DNA from: Chloroflexota bacterium
GTDB lineage: Bacteria; Chloroflexota; Dehalococcoidia; SM23-28-2; RBG-16-64-32
DNA length: 6,542 bases
Assembly (NCBI GenBank): GCA_022561095.1
Contig: JADFRV010000127.1
Coordinates: 1 to 6,542, forward strand
Reading direction: 5' to 3'
Below the pieces are notes generated by a model, which worked only from the letters and a program-made list of their open reading frames with translations, ran no database searches and was not told the origin of the DNA. Made by a program: the position numbers and the translations under genes. This document shows, piece after piece, positions 1 to 4,962 of this stretch; position 1 is the stretch's first letter; each line of letters opens with the position of its first letter.

Positions 1-9
1 TTTAGCCCG

Positions 10-38
10 TTGACAACGGTTTGGAATAGTGCTAGTTT
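10..38 (+). promoter_or_regulatory. Promoter of the replication operon, with palindrome over the -35 box
   Basis: A perfect TTGACA (10-15) is followed, after 17 bases, by TAGTTT (33-38), a weak -10 preceded by TGC (30-32), which is an extended -10 signature. The -35 sits inside the perfect palindrome CCGTTG-A-CAACGG (7-19). A protein bound to that dyad would block RNA polymerase, so this is a candidate operator, possibly for the HTH protein encoded just downstream. Promoter activity and operator role are inferred from sequence only. Confidence 0.6.
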
Positions 39-82
39 GCCGCCGGATAAAGTCAAAGTAGCTCGTCCAGGAGGTAAAGGCT

Positions 83-289
83 ATGACAGGTCAACAAATG
101 CGGGTGGCGGAACCGGGGGATCGACTCCTGCGAGTGTCCGAAGTTGGCGCGTTACTCCACCTGTCCGACGGCTCCGTGCGGGGTTGGCTGAGGAGGGGCT
201 ACCTTCGGCATGTGGTTTTGCCATCGGGGCAGCGTCGGATTCCTCAATCCGAAGTCGACGCCGTCATGCGGGGAGAGAAGAGCGGGTAG
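83..289 (+). CDS. Small HTH DNA-binding protein (MerR/excisionase-like, HTH_17 type)
   Basis: A 68-residue protein. Residues 15-62 have the pattern of the short winged-HTH family shared by excisionases, AlpA-like activators and MerR-type domains: a helix-turn-helix starting at LLRVSEVGALLHLS, recognition helix SVRGWLRRG, a wing (VVLPSGQRRI) and a closing helix (SEVDAVM). The start is fixed by AGGAGG (69-74), 8 bases before ATG; an in-frame ATG at 98 has no such site. It is the first gene after the promoter at 10-38 and precedes the zinc protein and replication enzyme. Likely roles are autoregulation of the replication operon or accessory DNA bending. It is a different protein from the second HTH protein at 3189-3377, so the element has two. 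Family membership is fairly sure; the precise role is not. Confidence 0.8.
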   Translation: MTGQQMRVAEPGDRLLRVSEVGALLHLSDGSVRGWLRRGYLRHVVLPSGQRRIPQSEVDAVMRGEKSG

Positions 290-299
290 ACGACAAAAA

Positions 300-316
300 C
301 CGCCCGATAAGGGCGG
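300..316 (+). terminator. GC-rich hairpin, terminator-like or attenuator
   Basis: CCGCCC (300-305) and GGGCGG (311-316) form a perfect 6-bp stem with a GATAA loop, preceded by an A-run (295-299) and followed by CCTTGCC rather than a clear T-run. It lies 10 bases after the stop of the first HTH gene and upstream of the zinc protein and replication genes. It may terminate weakly, lowering expression of the replication enzyme relative to the HTH protein, or protect mRNA ends. Without a U-tract, efficient intrinsic termination is doubtful. Confidence 0.45.
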
Positions 317-350
317 CCTTGCCAAAGCACCCAACCAAAGGCGAACTTCA

Positions 351-566
351 ATGTTTAGCATACACCAAACCCGGTGCGCCGCGATGACCAGGCTGACGTG
401 CTGCGGCCCCGTAGAGCCCGTGCTCGCCTGGAAGTACATGGCCGATGGCCGAGCGCACCTCGGCGGCTATTGTCCGCGCTGTGGCAAGTGGATCAAGTGG
501 CTGAGTCAAAACGCGGAATGGCTCGCTCAGGCACCGCCGCTTTCGCCCGCGTGGGGGGCGAAATGA
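351..566 (+). CDS. Small zinc-ribbon-like protein overlapping the replication gene
   Basis: A 71-residue protein. It has a cysteine pair at residues 17-18 and a CPRCGKWIKWL block at 41-51, separated by a short strand-rich region with W27, Y29 and H36. A CxxCG-[F/W]-[I/L]KW block is familiar from small zinc-binding proteins of phages and plasmids, but no function is established for that group. The chosen ATG has a modest AAGG (338-341) 9 bases upstream. An internal ATG at 384 (60 residues) is the alternative and keeps all the cysteines at 17, 18, 41 and 44. The stop codon overlaps the next start as ATGA (563-566), implying translational coupling with the primase-polymerase. A role assisting replication is inferred only from position. 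Confidence 0.7.
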   Translation: MFSIHQTRCAAMTRLTCCGPVEPVLAWKYMADGRAHLGGYCPRCGKWIKWLSQNAEWLAQAPPLSPAWGAK

Positions 567-2677
567 GCACGACCGCCACGATGATCCCCGAAGAGTTGAA
601 GGAGCTTCCCCAGTGGGTCGTGTGGAAATACGAGGAGCCCGACGGCAAGCCCACGAAGGTGCCGTACACCTCCACCACGAGGGTGAAGGCGTCAACCACT
701 GATCCCGCTACCTGGGAGACGTACGAGAAGGCATTGGCCGCGAGTGGGGATTGGGACGGCATCGGCTTTGTGTTCACAGGAGATGACCCGTTCGCCGGTG
801 TGGACCTAGACCACTGCCGCAATTCAGAGACTGGGGAGATCGACCCGGAGGTCCGTGAGATTGTCGGCCGCCTGGACTCCTACACCGAAGTGACGCCATC
901 GGGCACCGGCCTGCACGTGATCTGTCGCGGTGCCTTGCCGCCCGGTGGGCGCAAGAAGGGCACCTTGGAGGTGTACGACTGCGCCCGCTACTTCACCGTC
1001 ACCGGCAGGCATCTGGAGGGCACCCCCACCACGATTGAGGAGCGCACCGAGCAGTTAGCGACAGTCCACGCCCGCTACTTCGGCAAGGCGGAAGCGAAAG
1101 CGCCAAAAGCGAAAGTCGCTGCCAGCCTTCTCCACGACGCGGAGCTTCTAGAGAAGGCCAGGGCGGCGAAGAACGGGGCGAAGTTTACGGCGCTGATGGG
1201 CGGGGACACGAGCGGCTACGACTCACAGTCGGAGGCTGATGGGGCGCTCTGTTCACTTCTTGCGTTCTGGAGCCGTGACGCTATCCAGATAGACCGGCTG
1301 TTCCGCCAGTCCGGCCTCTACCGGGAGAAGTGGGACGAACGGCACTACGGCGACGGCCACACCTACGGGGAGGGCACCATAGAGGGGGCGCTGGCGCTGA
1401 CGACGGAGGCCTACACCCCAGGGCTCCAGCGTGAACAGCAGCGTAACGGGCCGGAGCCCAACGAAAAAACGGAAGGGAAGCCGCTCCTTAAGACGTTGCG
1501 AGTCCTAGCGGTTGCCGAGATAGAGGAGCCGGGCCCGCGCCAGTGGCGCATTCAAGACCTCGCGCCTGAACACTACCCGGCGAGTATCTACGGCGACGGC
1601 GGGCAGGGCAAGTCATTCCTCGCGCTGGCCGCCGGGACAACCGTGACCGTCGGCGGGTCATTTTTAGGAATGCCGACCATCAAGGGCAAGACGCTGTACC
1701 TGGACTGGGAGTTAGACGCGGAGGAGTTTGCCCGGCGCGCCTATCAGGTTGCCAGGGGCATGGGGCTAGACGGGCCGCCCGCCGATCTCCTCTACGTGAA
1801 CGCCTCTCTCCCGCTCCTGTCCATCAAGGCGGAGTTAGAGAACGAGGTGCGAACTCGCGGCATCAACTTCCTGATCATTGATAGCCTTGGGGCTGCTGCT
1901 GGCGGTAACCCCAACGCGCCGGAGCTGATGATCCCTACCCTTCAGATGCTCCGCGACCTGGGGAAGTCCAGCCTCGTGATCGACCACCAGTCCAAGATGC
2001 AGGAGGGGCAGCACTACGAGAACAAGACCGCCTACGGCAACGCCTACAAGGGGTTTCTGTCCCGGTCGGTGTGGCAGATCGAGAAGGGGGAGAGTGAAGA
2101 GCGGCACACCCTTGAGCTTCTCATGCGACCTAAGAAGGCGAACTTCGGGCCGCTTATGGAGCCGGTCGGGGTGAAGATCACCTTCGGCAGCACTACCGTC
2201 AAGGTTGAGCGCGTCGACGCGGCGGACGTCCCCAGCCTTGTGGAGAAGCTGCCGCTTGGAGATCAACTGTTGGCCGAGCTGGCGGAGGGAGAGGCGAGCG
2301 TAGATGAACTAATAGCGTCAACCGGCAAGCCCAAGGGGACGGTTCAGAACCAGTTAACGCGACTTCGCAGGGCGAGCAAGATCGTCACAATTGACGGCAC
2401 TTGGCACCTGAATCGGAGCCCGAATCCCGAATCCCAATCCCTTATAGGACGGGATTCGGGATTCGTATCTGAGGGGGGCGCTGACCCCCGCACCGAAATC
2501 CCGCACCTCGTGGAGTCGTTGGGCTGGCCCGCCGTCACCCTGGGAGAGCGTCAGGTCAATGGCCGCGCCAGAAGCATGGGCGTCCCGGCGGGGCGCGCCG
2601 CCTGGGAGATGGCGGTGAAGAACTGGCCGCCCGATATGTTGCGTGAACTGCTGGAGAAGCTGAAGGGGGGTGAATGA
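563..2677 (+). CDS. Primase-polymerase/helicase replication protein (NrS-1-type PrimPol plus RecA-like ATPase)
   Basis: A 704-residue multidomain replication enzyme. Residues about 8-170 resemble the primase-polymerase of the NrS-1 phage family: PQWVVWKYE start, metal-binding DLDH (D81, D83), SGTGLH (113-118) and EVYD (D139), i.e. the three archaeo-eukaryotic primase motifs. Residues about 205-285 match the helical bundle that follows in that family (WSRDAIQIDRLFRQSGLYREKWD). Residues about 325-515 are a RecA/RepA-like helicase core: Walker A GDGGQGKS (344-351, K350), DWE with E383, Walker B LIID (D440) and LVIDH (474-475). Residues 562-617 look like a winged helix, then a linker and a C-terminal helical tail (644-704). 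The start at 563 is preferred over an upstream in-frame start at 374 because homology begins at about residue 8 and ATG overlaps the previous stop. It should prime, copy and unwind the element's own DNA. The linker DNA carries an unusual inverted repeat (2421-2465). Confidence 0.88.
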   Translation: MSTTATMIPEELKELPQWVVWKYEEPDGKPTKVPYTSTTRVKASTTDPATWETYEKALAASGDWDGIGFVFTGDDPFAGVDLDHCRNSETGEIDPEVREIVGRLDSYTEVTPSGTGLHVICRGALPPGGRKKGTLEVYDCARYFTVTGRHLEGTPTTIEERTEQLATVHARYFGKAEAKAPKAKVAASLLHDAELLEKARAAKNGAKFTALMGGDTSGYDSQSEADGALCSLLAFWSRDAIQIDRLFRQSGLYREKWDERHYGDGHTYGEGTIEGALALTTEAYTPGLQREQQRNGPEPNEKTEGKPLLKTLRVLAVAEIEEPGPRQWRIQDLAPEHYPASIYGDGGQGKSFLALAAGTTVTVGGSFLGMPTIKGKTLYLDWELDAEEFARRAYQVARGMGLDGPPADLLYVNASLPLLSIKAELENEVRTRGINFLIIDSLGAAAGGNPNAPELMIPTLQMLRDLGKSSLVIDHQSKMQEGQHYENKTAYGNAYKGFLSRSVWQIEKGESEERHTLELLMRPKKANFGPLMEPVGVKITFGSTTVKVERVDAADVPSLVEKLPLGDQLLAELAEGEASVDELIASTGKPKGTVQNQLTRLRRASKIVTIDGTWHLNRSPNPESQSLIGRDSGFVSEGGADPRTEIPHLVESLGWPAVTLGERQVNGRARSMGVPAGRAAWEMAVKNWPPDMLRELLEKLKGGE
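2421..2465. repeat. Perfect 15-bp inverted repeat of 7-bp units inside the replication gene (candidate origin)
   Basis: The left arm CGAATCCCGAATCCC (2421-2435) is the exact reverse complement of the right arm GGGATTCGGGATTCG (2451-2465). The loop is 15 bases and includes the AT-rich TTATA at 2442-2446. Each arm holds two 7-bp units (CGAATCC / GGATTCG), and a degraded third unit, CAATCC, follows the left arm (2435-2440). A 7-bp period is not a multiple of a codon, and the repeat falls in the linker between the winged helix and the C-terminal tail (residues about 620-635), so it is not explained by protein repeats. Iteron-like units plus an AT patch inside a replication gene suggest an origin; a dispersed short repeat is the main alternative. 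Confidence 0.75.
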
Positions 2678-2681
2678 TGAG

Positions 2682-2708
2682 GAAGACGGCAGCTTTCCTG
2701 GCGTCTTC
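2682..2708 (+). terminator. Strong hairpin just after the replication gene
   Basis: GAAGACG (2682-2688) pairs with CGTCTTC (2702-2708). After a G-G mismatch, CAG (2690-2692) pairs with CTG (2698-2700) around a CTTTC loop. It starts 5 bases after the replication gene's stop. No T-run follows, so it is more likely an mRNA 3'-end stabiliser or weak terminator than a classical intrinsic terminator. Confidence 0.4.
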
Positions 2709-2816
2709 GTGATCTGCTGTAGCCGCCGTAGGGGCTCCCAGGGGGCGTCCTCTGGGGCCGTGTCCATTGCGGTCCTCCGCCCTCCGGCTGCCGCGAGGGG
2801 TCATGACTAAAGAAGA

Positions 2817-2847
2817 GGCCCGCCCTGGATGACTCTCAGGACGGGCC
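2817..2847 (+). promoter_or_regulatory. Leader hairpin directly upstream of the 101-residue gene
   Basis: GGCCCG-C-CCTG (2817-2827) pairs with CAGG-A-CGGGCC (2837-2847), with one C-A mismatch and a 9-base loop. It ends 3 bases before the ribosome binding site AAAAGGAG (2851-2858) of the next gene. It may be a weak terminator for the upstream transcript or modulate access to that binding site. The rest of the gap (2709-2816) shows no convincing gene or promoter. Confidence 0.4.
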
Positions 2848-2865
2848 AGCAAAAGGAGCGCAGCC

Positions 2866-3171
2866 ATGACGACGGCTACACGAGAAATGATAGCACGGAG
2901 GGAACCAGTGTTTGGCCAGCACGATCTACGTCGTGTCCTTGAGGCCGCCACTCGAACGCTACTAGGGCGCACGTTGGCGGCCAGGCTGGAGAGGCGTCTC
3001 ACCAGGGCCGAACTCCAACTCCTTACTGCCTGCGACGCCATCAACGAACTCGTCCGAGGCGAGTATGGCGAAGACGGCAACGGTGACCCTGTGGGCGACC
3101 TGCTGGTGCGGGAAGTTCCCGGCCTGCCCACGTATCACCAACTGCGGCTTGGTGGGGGGAATGGGAAGTAG
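2866..3171 (+). CDS. Unrecognised small element protein (101 aa)
   Basis: I do not recognise a family. The protein is charged and predicted mostly helical from about residue 17 to 66 (FGQHDLRRVLEAATRTLL, then LERRLTRAELQLLTACDAINELV), followed by an acidic, glycine-containing turn (residues 66-77) and a short C-terminal part ending in GGGNGK. No signal peptide, membrane segment or cysteine motif is present. AAAAGGAG (2851-2858) lies 7 bases before ATG, which supports real translation. It begins a second gene group with the excisionase-like protein, 17 bases downstream. Its position between replication and excision genes suggests a regulator or replication accessory protein, but nothing in the sequence proves this. 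Confidence 0.7.
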   Translation: MTTATREMIARREPVFGQHDLRRVLEAATRTLLGRTLAARLERRLTRAELQLLTACDAINELVRGEYGEDGNGDPVGDLLVREVPGLPTYHQLRLGGGNGK

Positions 3172-3188
3172 ATTGAGAGAGGCCGGCG

Positions 3189-3377
3189 ATGACGCCTGAC
3201 TCTCTGCTTTTGCGTCCGGCGGAGGTAGCCGAGAGGCTGTCTCTGTCACGCTCGATGGTCTATGAGCTGCTGTTGCGGCGCGAGATCGAGTCCATTCTGA
3301 TCGGGCGCAGCAGGCGCATACCACTGGAGGCGTTGACCGCCTACATAGATCGCCTGCGACGCGAACAGGGGGGTTGA
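3189..3377 (+). CDS. xis: Excisionase-like HTH protein (MerR-type, HTH_17)
   Basis: A 62-residue protein that is almost entirely one winged-HTH domain of the excisionase/AlpA family: LLLRPAEVAERLSLSRSMVYELLLRREIESILIGRSRRIPLEALTAYIDRL. The recognition helix is SRSMVYELLLR (20-30), the wing is ILIGRSRRI (36-44), and the closing helix is LEALTAYIDRL. GAGAGAGG (3175-3182) is 6 bases before the start. It lies upstream of a tyrosine integrase with only a 43-codon gene between them, the usual place for a recombination directionality factor. It should bend attachment-site DNA and direct the integrase towards excision; members of this family can also act as transcription regulators. Its stop codon overlaps the TTGACA of the next promoter, so xis and int may be separately controlled. 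Confidence 0.85.
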   Translation: MTPDSLLLRPAEVAERLSLSRSMVYELLLRREIESILIGRSRRIPLEALTAYIDRLRREQGG

Positions 3378-3402
3378 CAAGGATACCACGTAGGGATACC
3401 CT
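3374..3402 (+). promoter_or_regulatory. Probable zinc ribbon-integrase promoter with 7-bp direct repeats
   Basis: A perfect TTGACA (3374-3379) overlaps the excisionase stop codon. Seventeen bases later is TACCCT (3397-3402), a poor -10, so the promoter call rests mainly on the -35. Two exact copies of GGATACC (3381-3387 and 3394-3400), 13 bases apart, fill the spacer, and the second is embedded in AGGG-ATA-CCCT. These look like binding sites for a repressor, the excisionase or the integrase arm domain. The next ribosome binding site follows about 9 bases later. Confidence 0.45.
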
Positions 3403-3423
3403 GTATGGCGAAAGGAGGGCTGA

Positions 3424-3555
3424 ATGACTACCATCAAGAAACTGCACTGTCTCCGGTGTGGGCACGATTGGTATCCTCGCAGTCCTGAGAAGCCGCCACG
3501 GTGCCCTAACCCGAAGTGCCGGAGTCCCTACTGGGACAGGAAAAGGAGGGCGTAA
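3424..3555 (+). CDS. 43-residue zinc ribbon protein overlapping the integrase gene
   Basis: Translation gives 43 residues beginning MTTIKKLHC. The cysteines are CLRC (9 and 12) and, after a proline-rich turn, CPNPKC (27 and 32), with W16, Y17 and W38: a minimal four-cysteine zinc ribbon with a basic tail (RKRRA). AAAGGAGGG (3411-3419) lies 4 bases before ATG and is a strong ribosome binding site. The stop TAA shares its last A with the integrase ATG (TAATG at 3553-3557), and the integrase's AGGAGG lies inside this gene, so the two are very probably translationally coupled. Similar tiny ribbons occur in mobile elements without an assigned function; a nucleic-acid-binding or regulatory role with the integrase is inferred. 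It is easily missed by gene finders because of its size. Confidence 0.75.
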   Translation: MTTIKKLHCLRCGHDWYPRSPEKPPRCPNPKCRSPYWDRKRRA

Positions 3556-4691
3556 TGCGAGGAAAAGGTGAGGGAAGTATTTTTCGCCGGAAGTCTGACG
3601 GGAAGTGGGTCGGCTCCCTGCACCTCGGTTACGGCGGCGGGAAGCGCCAGCGCCGGGTGTTCTACGGCGCAACGCAGCAGGATGTCCGACGCAAGCTCGC
3701 TGAGGCCACCCGGAACCACGAGCGCGGTCTGACGCCGCCCCCGGAGCGGGTGAAGCTGGGGGACTTCCTGCAACGCTGGCTAGACGATACCGCCCGCCAT
3801 AACGTCAGGCCCTCTACCCTCCGAGGTTACGAGGTGTCGCTGCGGCTACACATTATCCCAGAGATCGGGCACCTGAAACTTGCTCGGCTTAGCGCCGACG
3901 ATCTGGACGGCCTCTATTCTAGGCTGCTGGACAAAGGGCTGGCCCCGAAGACTGTCCGGTTGGCCCACGCCGTTCTCCATCGCGCCCTCTCCCACGCGCA
4001 GCGCCGGGGTGCCGTAACCGTCAACGCCGCCTCCAACGTGGACGCCCCGTCCGCGCCCAGGAAGGAGTTTCGCACCCTCTCACTGGAGGAGGCGTCACGG
4101 CTGCTGCAAGCGGCCCTCCCAGACCGCCTGTACGGCTTGTACGTCCTGGCCTTGACCTGTGGACTGCGGCAGGCGGAATTGTTGGGGCTCAGGTGGGCCG
4201 ACGTAGACCTGAGCGGGTGCGTCCTCTCCGTCCGGCAGCAGGTCTACCGCCTGGGCGGGGAGTGGCGCTTCACGGAGCCGAAGACTAAGGCGGGCCGCAG
4301 AACTGTCTCACTGAGCGGGTCGGCGGTGGAGGCGTTGCGGGAGCGTCGGCTGGCCCAGAACGCCGAGCGCCTGCGGGCGACCACCTGGGCCGACCTTGAC
4401 CTCGTATTCTCCAACCGGCTGGGCCGTCCGATAGAGAAAGGCAACCTCCTACGGCGTTCATTCGCGCCGCTCTTGGAGAAGGCCGGTCTGCCCCACATCC
4501 GGTTCCACGATCTGCGCCACACCTGCGCCTCCTTGATGCTGGCGGAGAACGTAAACGCGAAGGTCGTCTCCGAGATGATGGGTCACTCCTCCATCACCGT
4601 CACGCTGGACGTGTACTCGCACGTCCTGCCGACCATGCAGGCCGACGCAGCGGAGCGGATGGGCAGGTTACTGACGACCGCCAGCGGTTAA
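3555..4691 (+). CDS. int: Tyrosine recombinase / site-specific integrase
   Basis: A 378-residue phage-type tyrosine integrase. The N-terminal arm-binding domain is residues about 5-52 (GSIFRRKSDGKWVGSLHLG, a three-stranded sheet then a helix); the core-binding SAM-like domain is about 66-155 (LGDFLQRWL to RALSHAQRRG); the catalytic domain is about 173-375. Catalytic residues are visible: R205 (CGLRQAELLGL), lysine at K243/K245 (PKTKAGRRTV), H318xxR321 (HDLRH), H344 (GHSSITVTLDVY) and nucleophile Y354. Length is typical for the family. The start at 3555 is chosen because AGGAGG (3544-3549) precedes it and it overlaps the zinc ribbon stop; an upstream in-frame start at 3516 would run deep into that gene. 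It should catalyse strand exchange between the element and the tRNA-Phe site 107 bases downstream. No inactivating change is seen. Confidence 0.93.
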   Translation: MRGKGEGSIFRRKSDGKWVGSLHLGYGGGKRQRRVFYGATQQDVRRKLAEATRNHERGLTPPPERVKLGDFLQRWLDDTARHNVRPSTLRGYEVSLRLHIIPEIGHLKLARLSADDLDGLYSRLLDKGLAPKTVRLAHAVLHRALSHAQRRGAVTVNAASNVDAPSAPRKEFRTLSLEEASRLLQAALPDRLYGLYVLALTCGLRQAELLGLRWADVDLSGCVLSVRQQVYRLGGEWRFTEPKTKAGRRTVSLSGSAVEALRERRLAQNAERLRATTWADLDLVFSNRLGRPIEKGNLLRRSFAPLLEKAGLPHIRFHDLRHTCASLMLAENVNAKVVSEMMGHSSITVTLDVYSHVLPTMQADAAERMGRLLTTASG

Positions 4692-4719
4692 GGGGTATCG
4701 TCTTGAAGGATCGATAGAC

Positions 4720-4740
4720 GGGCTACATAATGGGCTACAT
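4720..4740. repeat. 9-bp direct repeats, likely integrase arm-type sites
   Basis: GGGCTACAT occurs at 4720-4728 and again at 4732-4740, separated by AAT (12-base period). The repeats lie between the integrase stop and the tRNA-Phe 3' end, where arm-type binding sites of integrases with an N-terminal arm domain are usually found. This role is inferred from position and repetition. Confidence 0.6.
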
Positions 4741-4758
4741 TTCGCCCACCAGACGACT

Positions 4759-4781
4759 TCGACCCCCTCAATGGGGGTCGA
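4759..4781. terminator. Bidirectional hairpin terminator between int and tRNA-Phe
   Basis: TCGACCCCC (4759-4767) pairs perfectly with GGGGGTCGA (4773-4781) around a 5-base TCAAT loop: a 9-bp, very stable stem. On the plus strand it is followed by TTTCGTATCT, a weak T-rich tract. It separates convergent transcripts, the integrase from the left and tRNA-Phe from the right, and could end both. Confidence 0.6.
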
Positions 4782-4797
4782 TTTCGTATCTAAACAG

Positions 4798-4836
4798 TGG
4801 TGCCGGGGGGCAGATTTGAACTGCCGACACCGCGAT
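4798..4836. other. Candidate attachment site (attR) in the tRNA-Phe 3' half
   Basis: The 3' end of tRNA-Phe faces the integrase. Insertion into tRNA genes normally uses a core in the anticodon loop or T-arm, and the element supplies an identical 3' end, leaving the tRNA intact. The exact core cannot be set because the partner junction is not in this window; the interval given runs from the CCA end through the T-arm and variable region towards the anticodon stem. Confidence 0.45.
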
Positions 4837-4872
4837 TTTCAGTCGCGTGCTCTACCCCTGAGCTACCCCGGC
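4798..4872 (-). tRNA. tRNA-Phe (anticodon GAA)
   Basis: Read on the minus strand, the 75-base gene folds as a full cloverleaf: acceptor GCCGGGG with CCCCGGC, D-stem GCTC/GAGC, anticodon arm CGCGA-CTGAAAA-TCGCG giving GAA at the anticodon, a 5-base variable loop GTGTC, T-arm GGCAG-TTCAAAT-CTGCC, discriminator A and an encoded CCA. It decodes UUC/UUU. It is intact despite lying at the element boundary, as expected if the element restores the 3' end on insertion. Confidence 0.97.
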
Positions 4873-4881
4873 ACCATCCGC

Positions 4882-4911
4882 ATTCTAGGTACGGCTCCAT
4901 AGCAGCGTCAA
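4882..4911 (-). promoter_or_regulatory. Promoter of tRNA-Phe
   Basis: On the minus strand TTGACG (4911-4906) and TAGAAT (4887-4882), each 5 of 6 to consensus, are separated by 18 bases. Transcription would start near 4875, about 3 bases before the mature tRNA 5' end at 4872, so little leader needs removing. It is divergent from the alanine dehydrogenase promoter. Confidence 0.7.
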
Positions 4912-4921
4912 GGCGAACAGG

Positions 4922-4950
4922 CTGACCCTAAGACCGTCCTGGAGTACAAT
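4922..4950 (+). promoter_or_regulatory. Promoter of alanine dehydrogenase
   Basis: CTGACC (4922-4927, 4 of 6) and TACAAT (4945-4950, 5 of 6) are spaced by 17 bases, giving a start near 4957 and a leader of about 50 bases that contains the inverted repeat at 4963-4982. Confidence 0.6.
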
Positions 4951-4962
4951 TCCCGCAGCGCG

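Larger units (their letters stand above)
1..4797. mobile_element. Integrated mobile element (right end; left end outside window)
   Basis: A one-directional block of genes for DNA replication (primase-polymerase/helicase), excision (excisionase-like HTH), integration (tyrosine integrase) and small DNA-binding or zinc proteins ends right beside the 3' end of a tRNA-Phe gene. Tyrosine integrases commonly insert elements into tRNA 3' ends, with the integrase gene next to the site, and this layout fits. No second copy of the tRNA 3' segment is seen in the left part of the window, so the other junction lies upstream of position 1. No capsid, terminase, relaxase or conjugation genes are visible, so phage, satellite and integrative-plasmid origins all remain possible. 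The right boundary is placed at the tRNA 3' end by inference. Confidence 0.78.

Noticed and set aside
10..387. Open frame on the plus strand overlapping the HTH gene
   Set aside because: It starts inside the promoter -35, has no ribosome binding site and reads as compositional noise; the HTH gene in another frame has AGGAGG and a recognisable domain.
374..562. N-terminal extension of the replication gene to 374
   Set aside because: The extra 63 residues are arginine-rich and featureless, overlap the zinc gene in another frame, and family similarity begins just after the ATG at 563.
2421..2465. The long hairpin as a transcription terminator
   Set aside because: It lies inside the replication gene, about 210 bases before its end, and has no T-run.
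2674..2712. Twelve-codon frame starting in the ATGA overlap after the replication gene
   Set aside because: It is too short, coincides with the hairpin at 2682-2708 and has no sign of conservation that could be judged here.
2556..3672. Minus-strand open frames across the replication-excision region
   Set aside because: They oppose well-supported genes, lack ribosome binding sites and show only R/P/S-rich composition.
4696..4716. TATCG/CGATA short inverted repeat after int
   Set aside because: Only 5 bp with an 11-base loop, expected by chance at this length.
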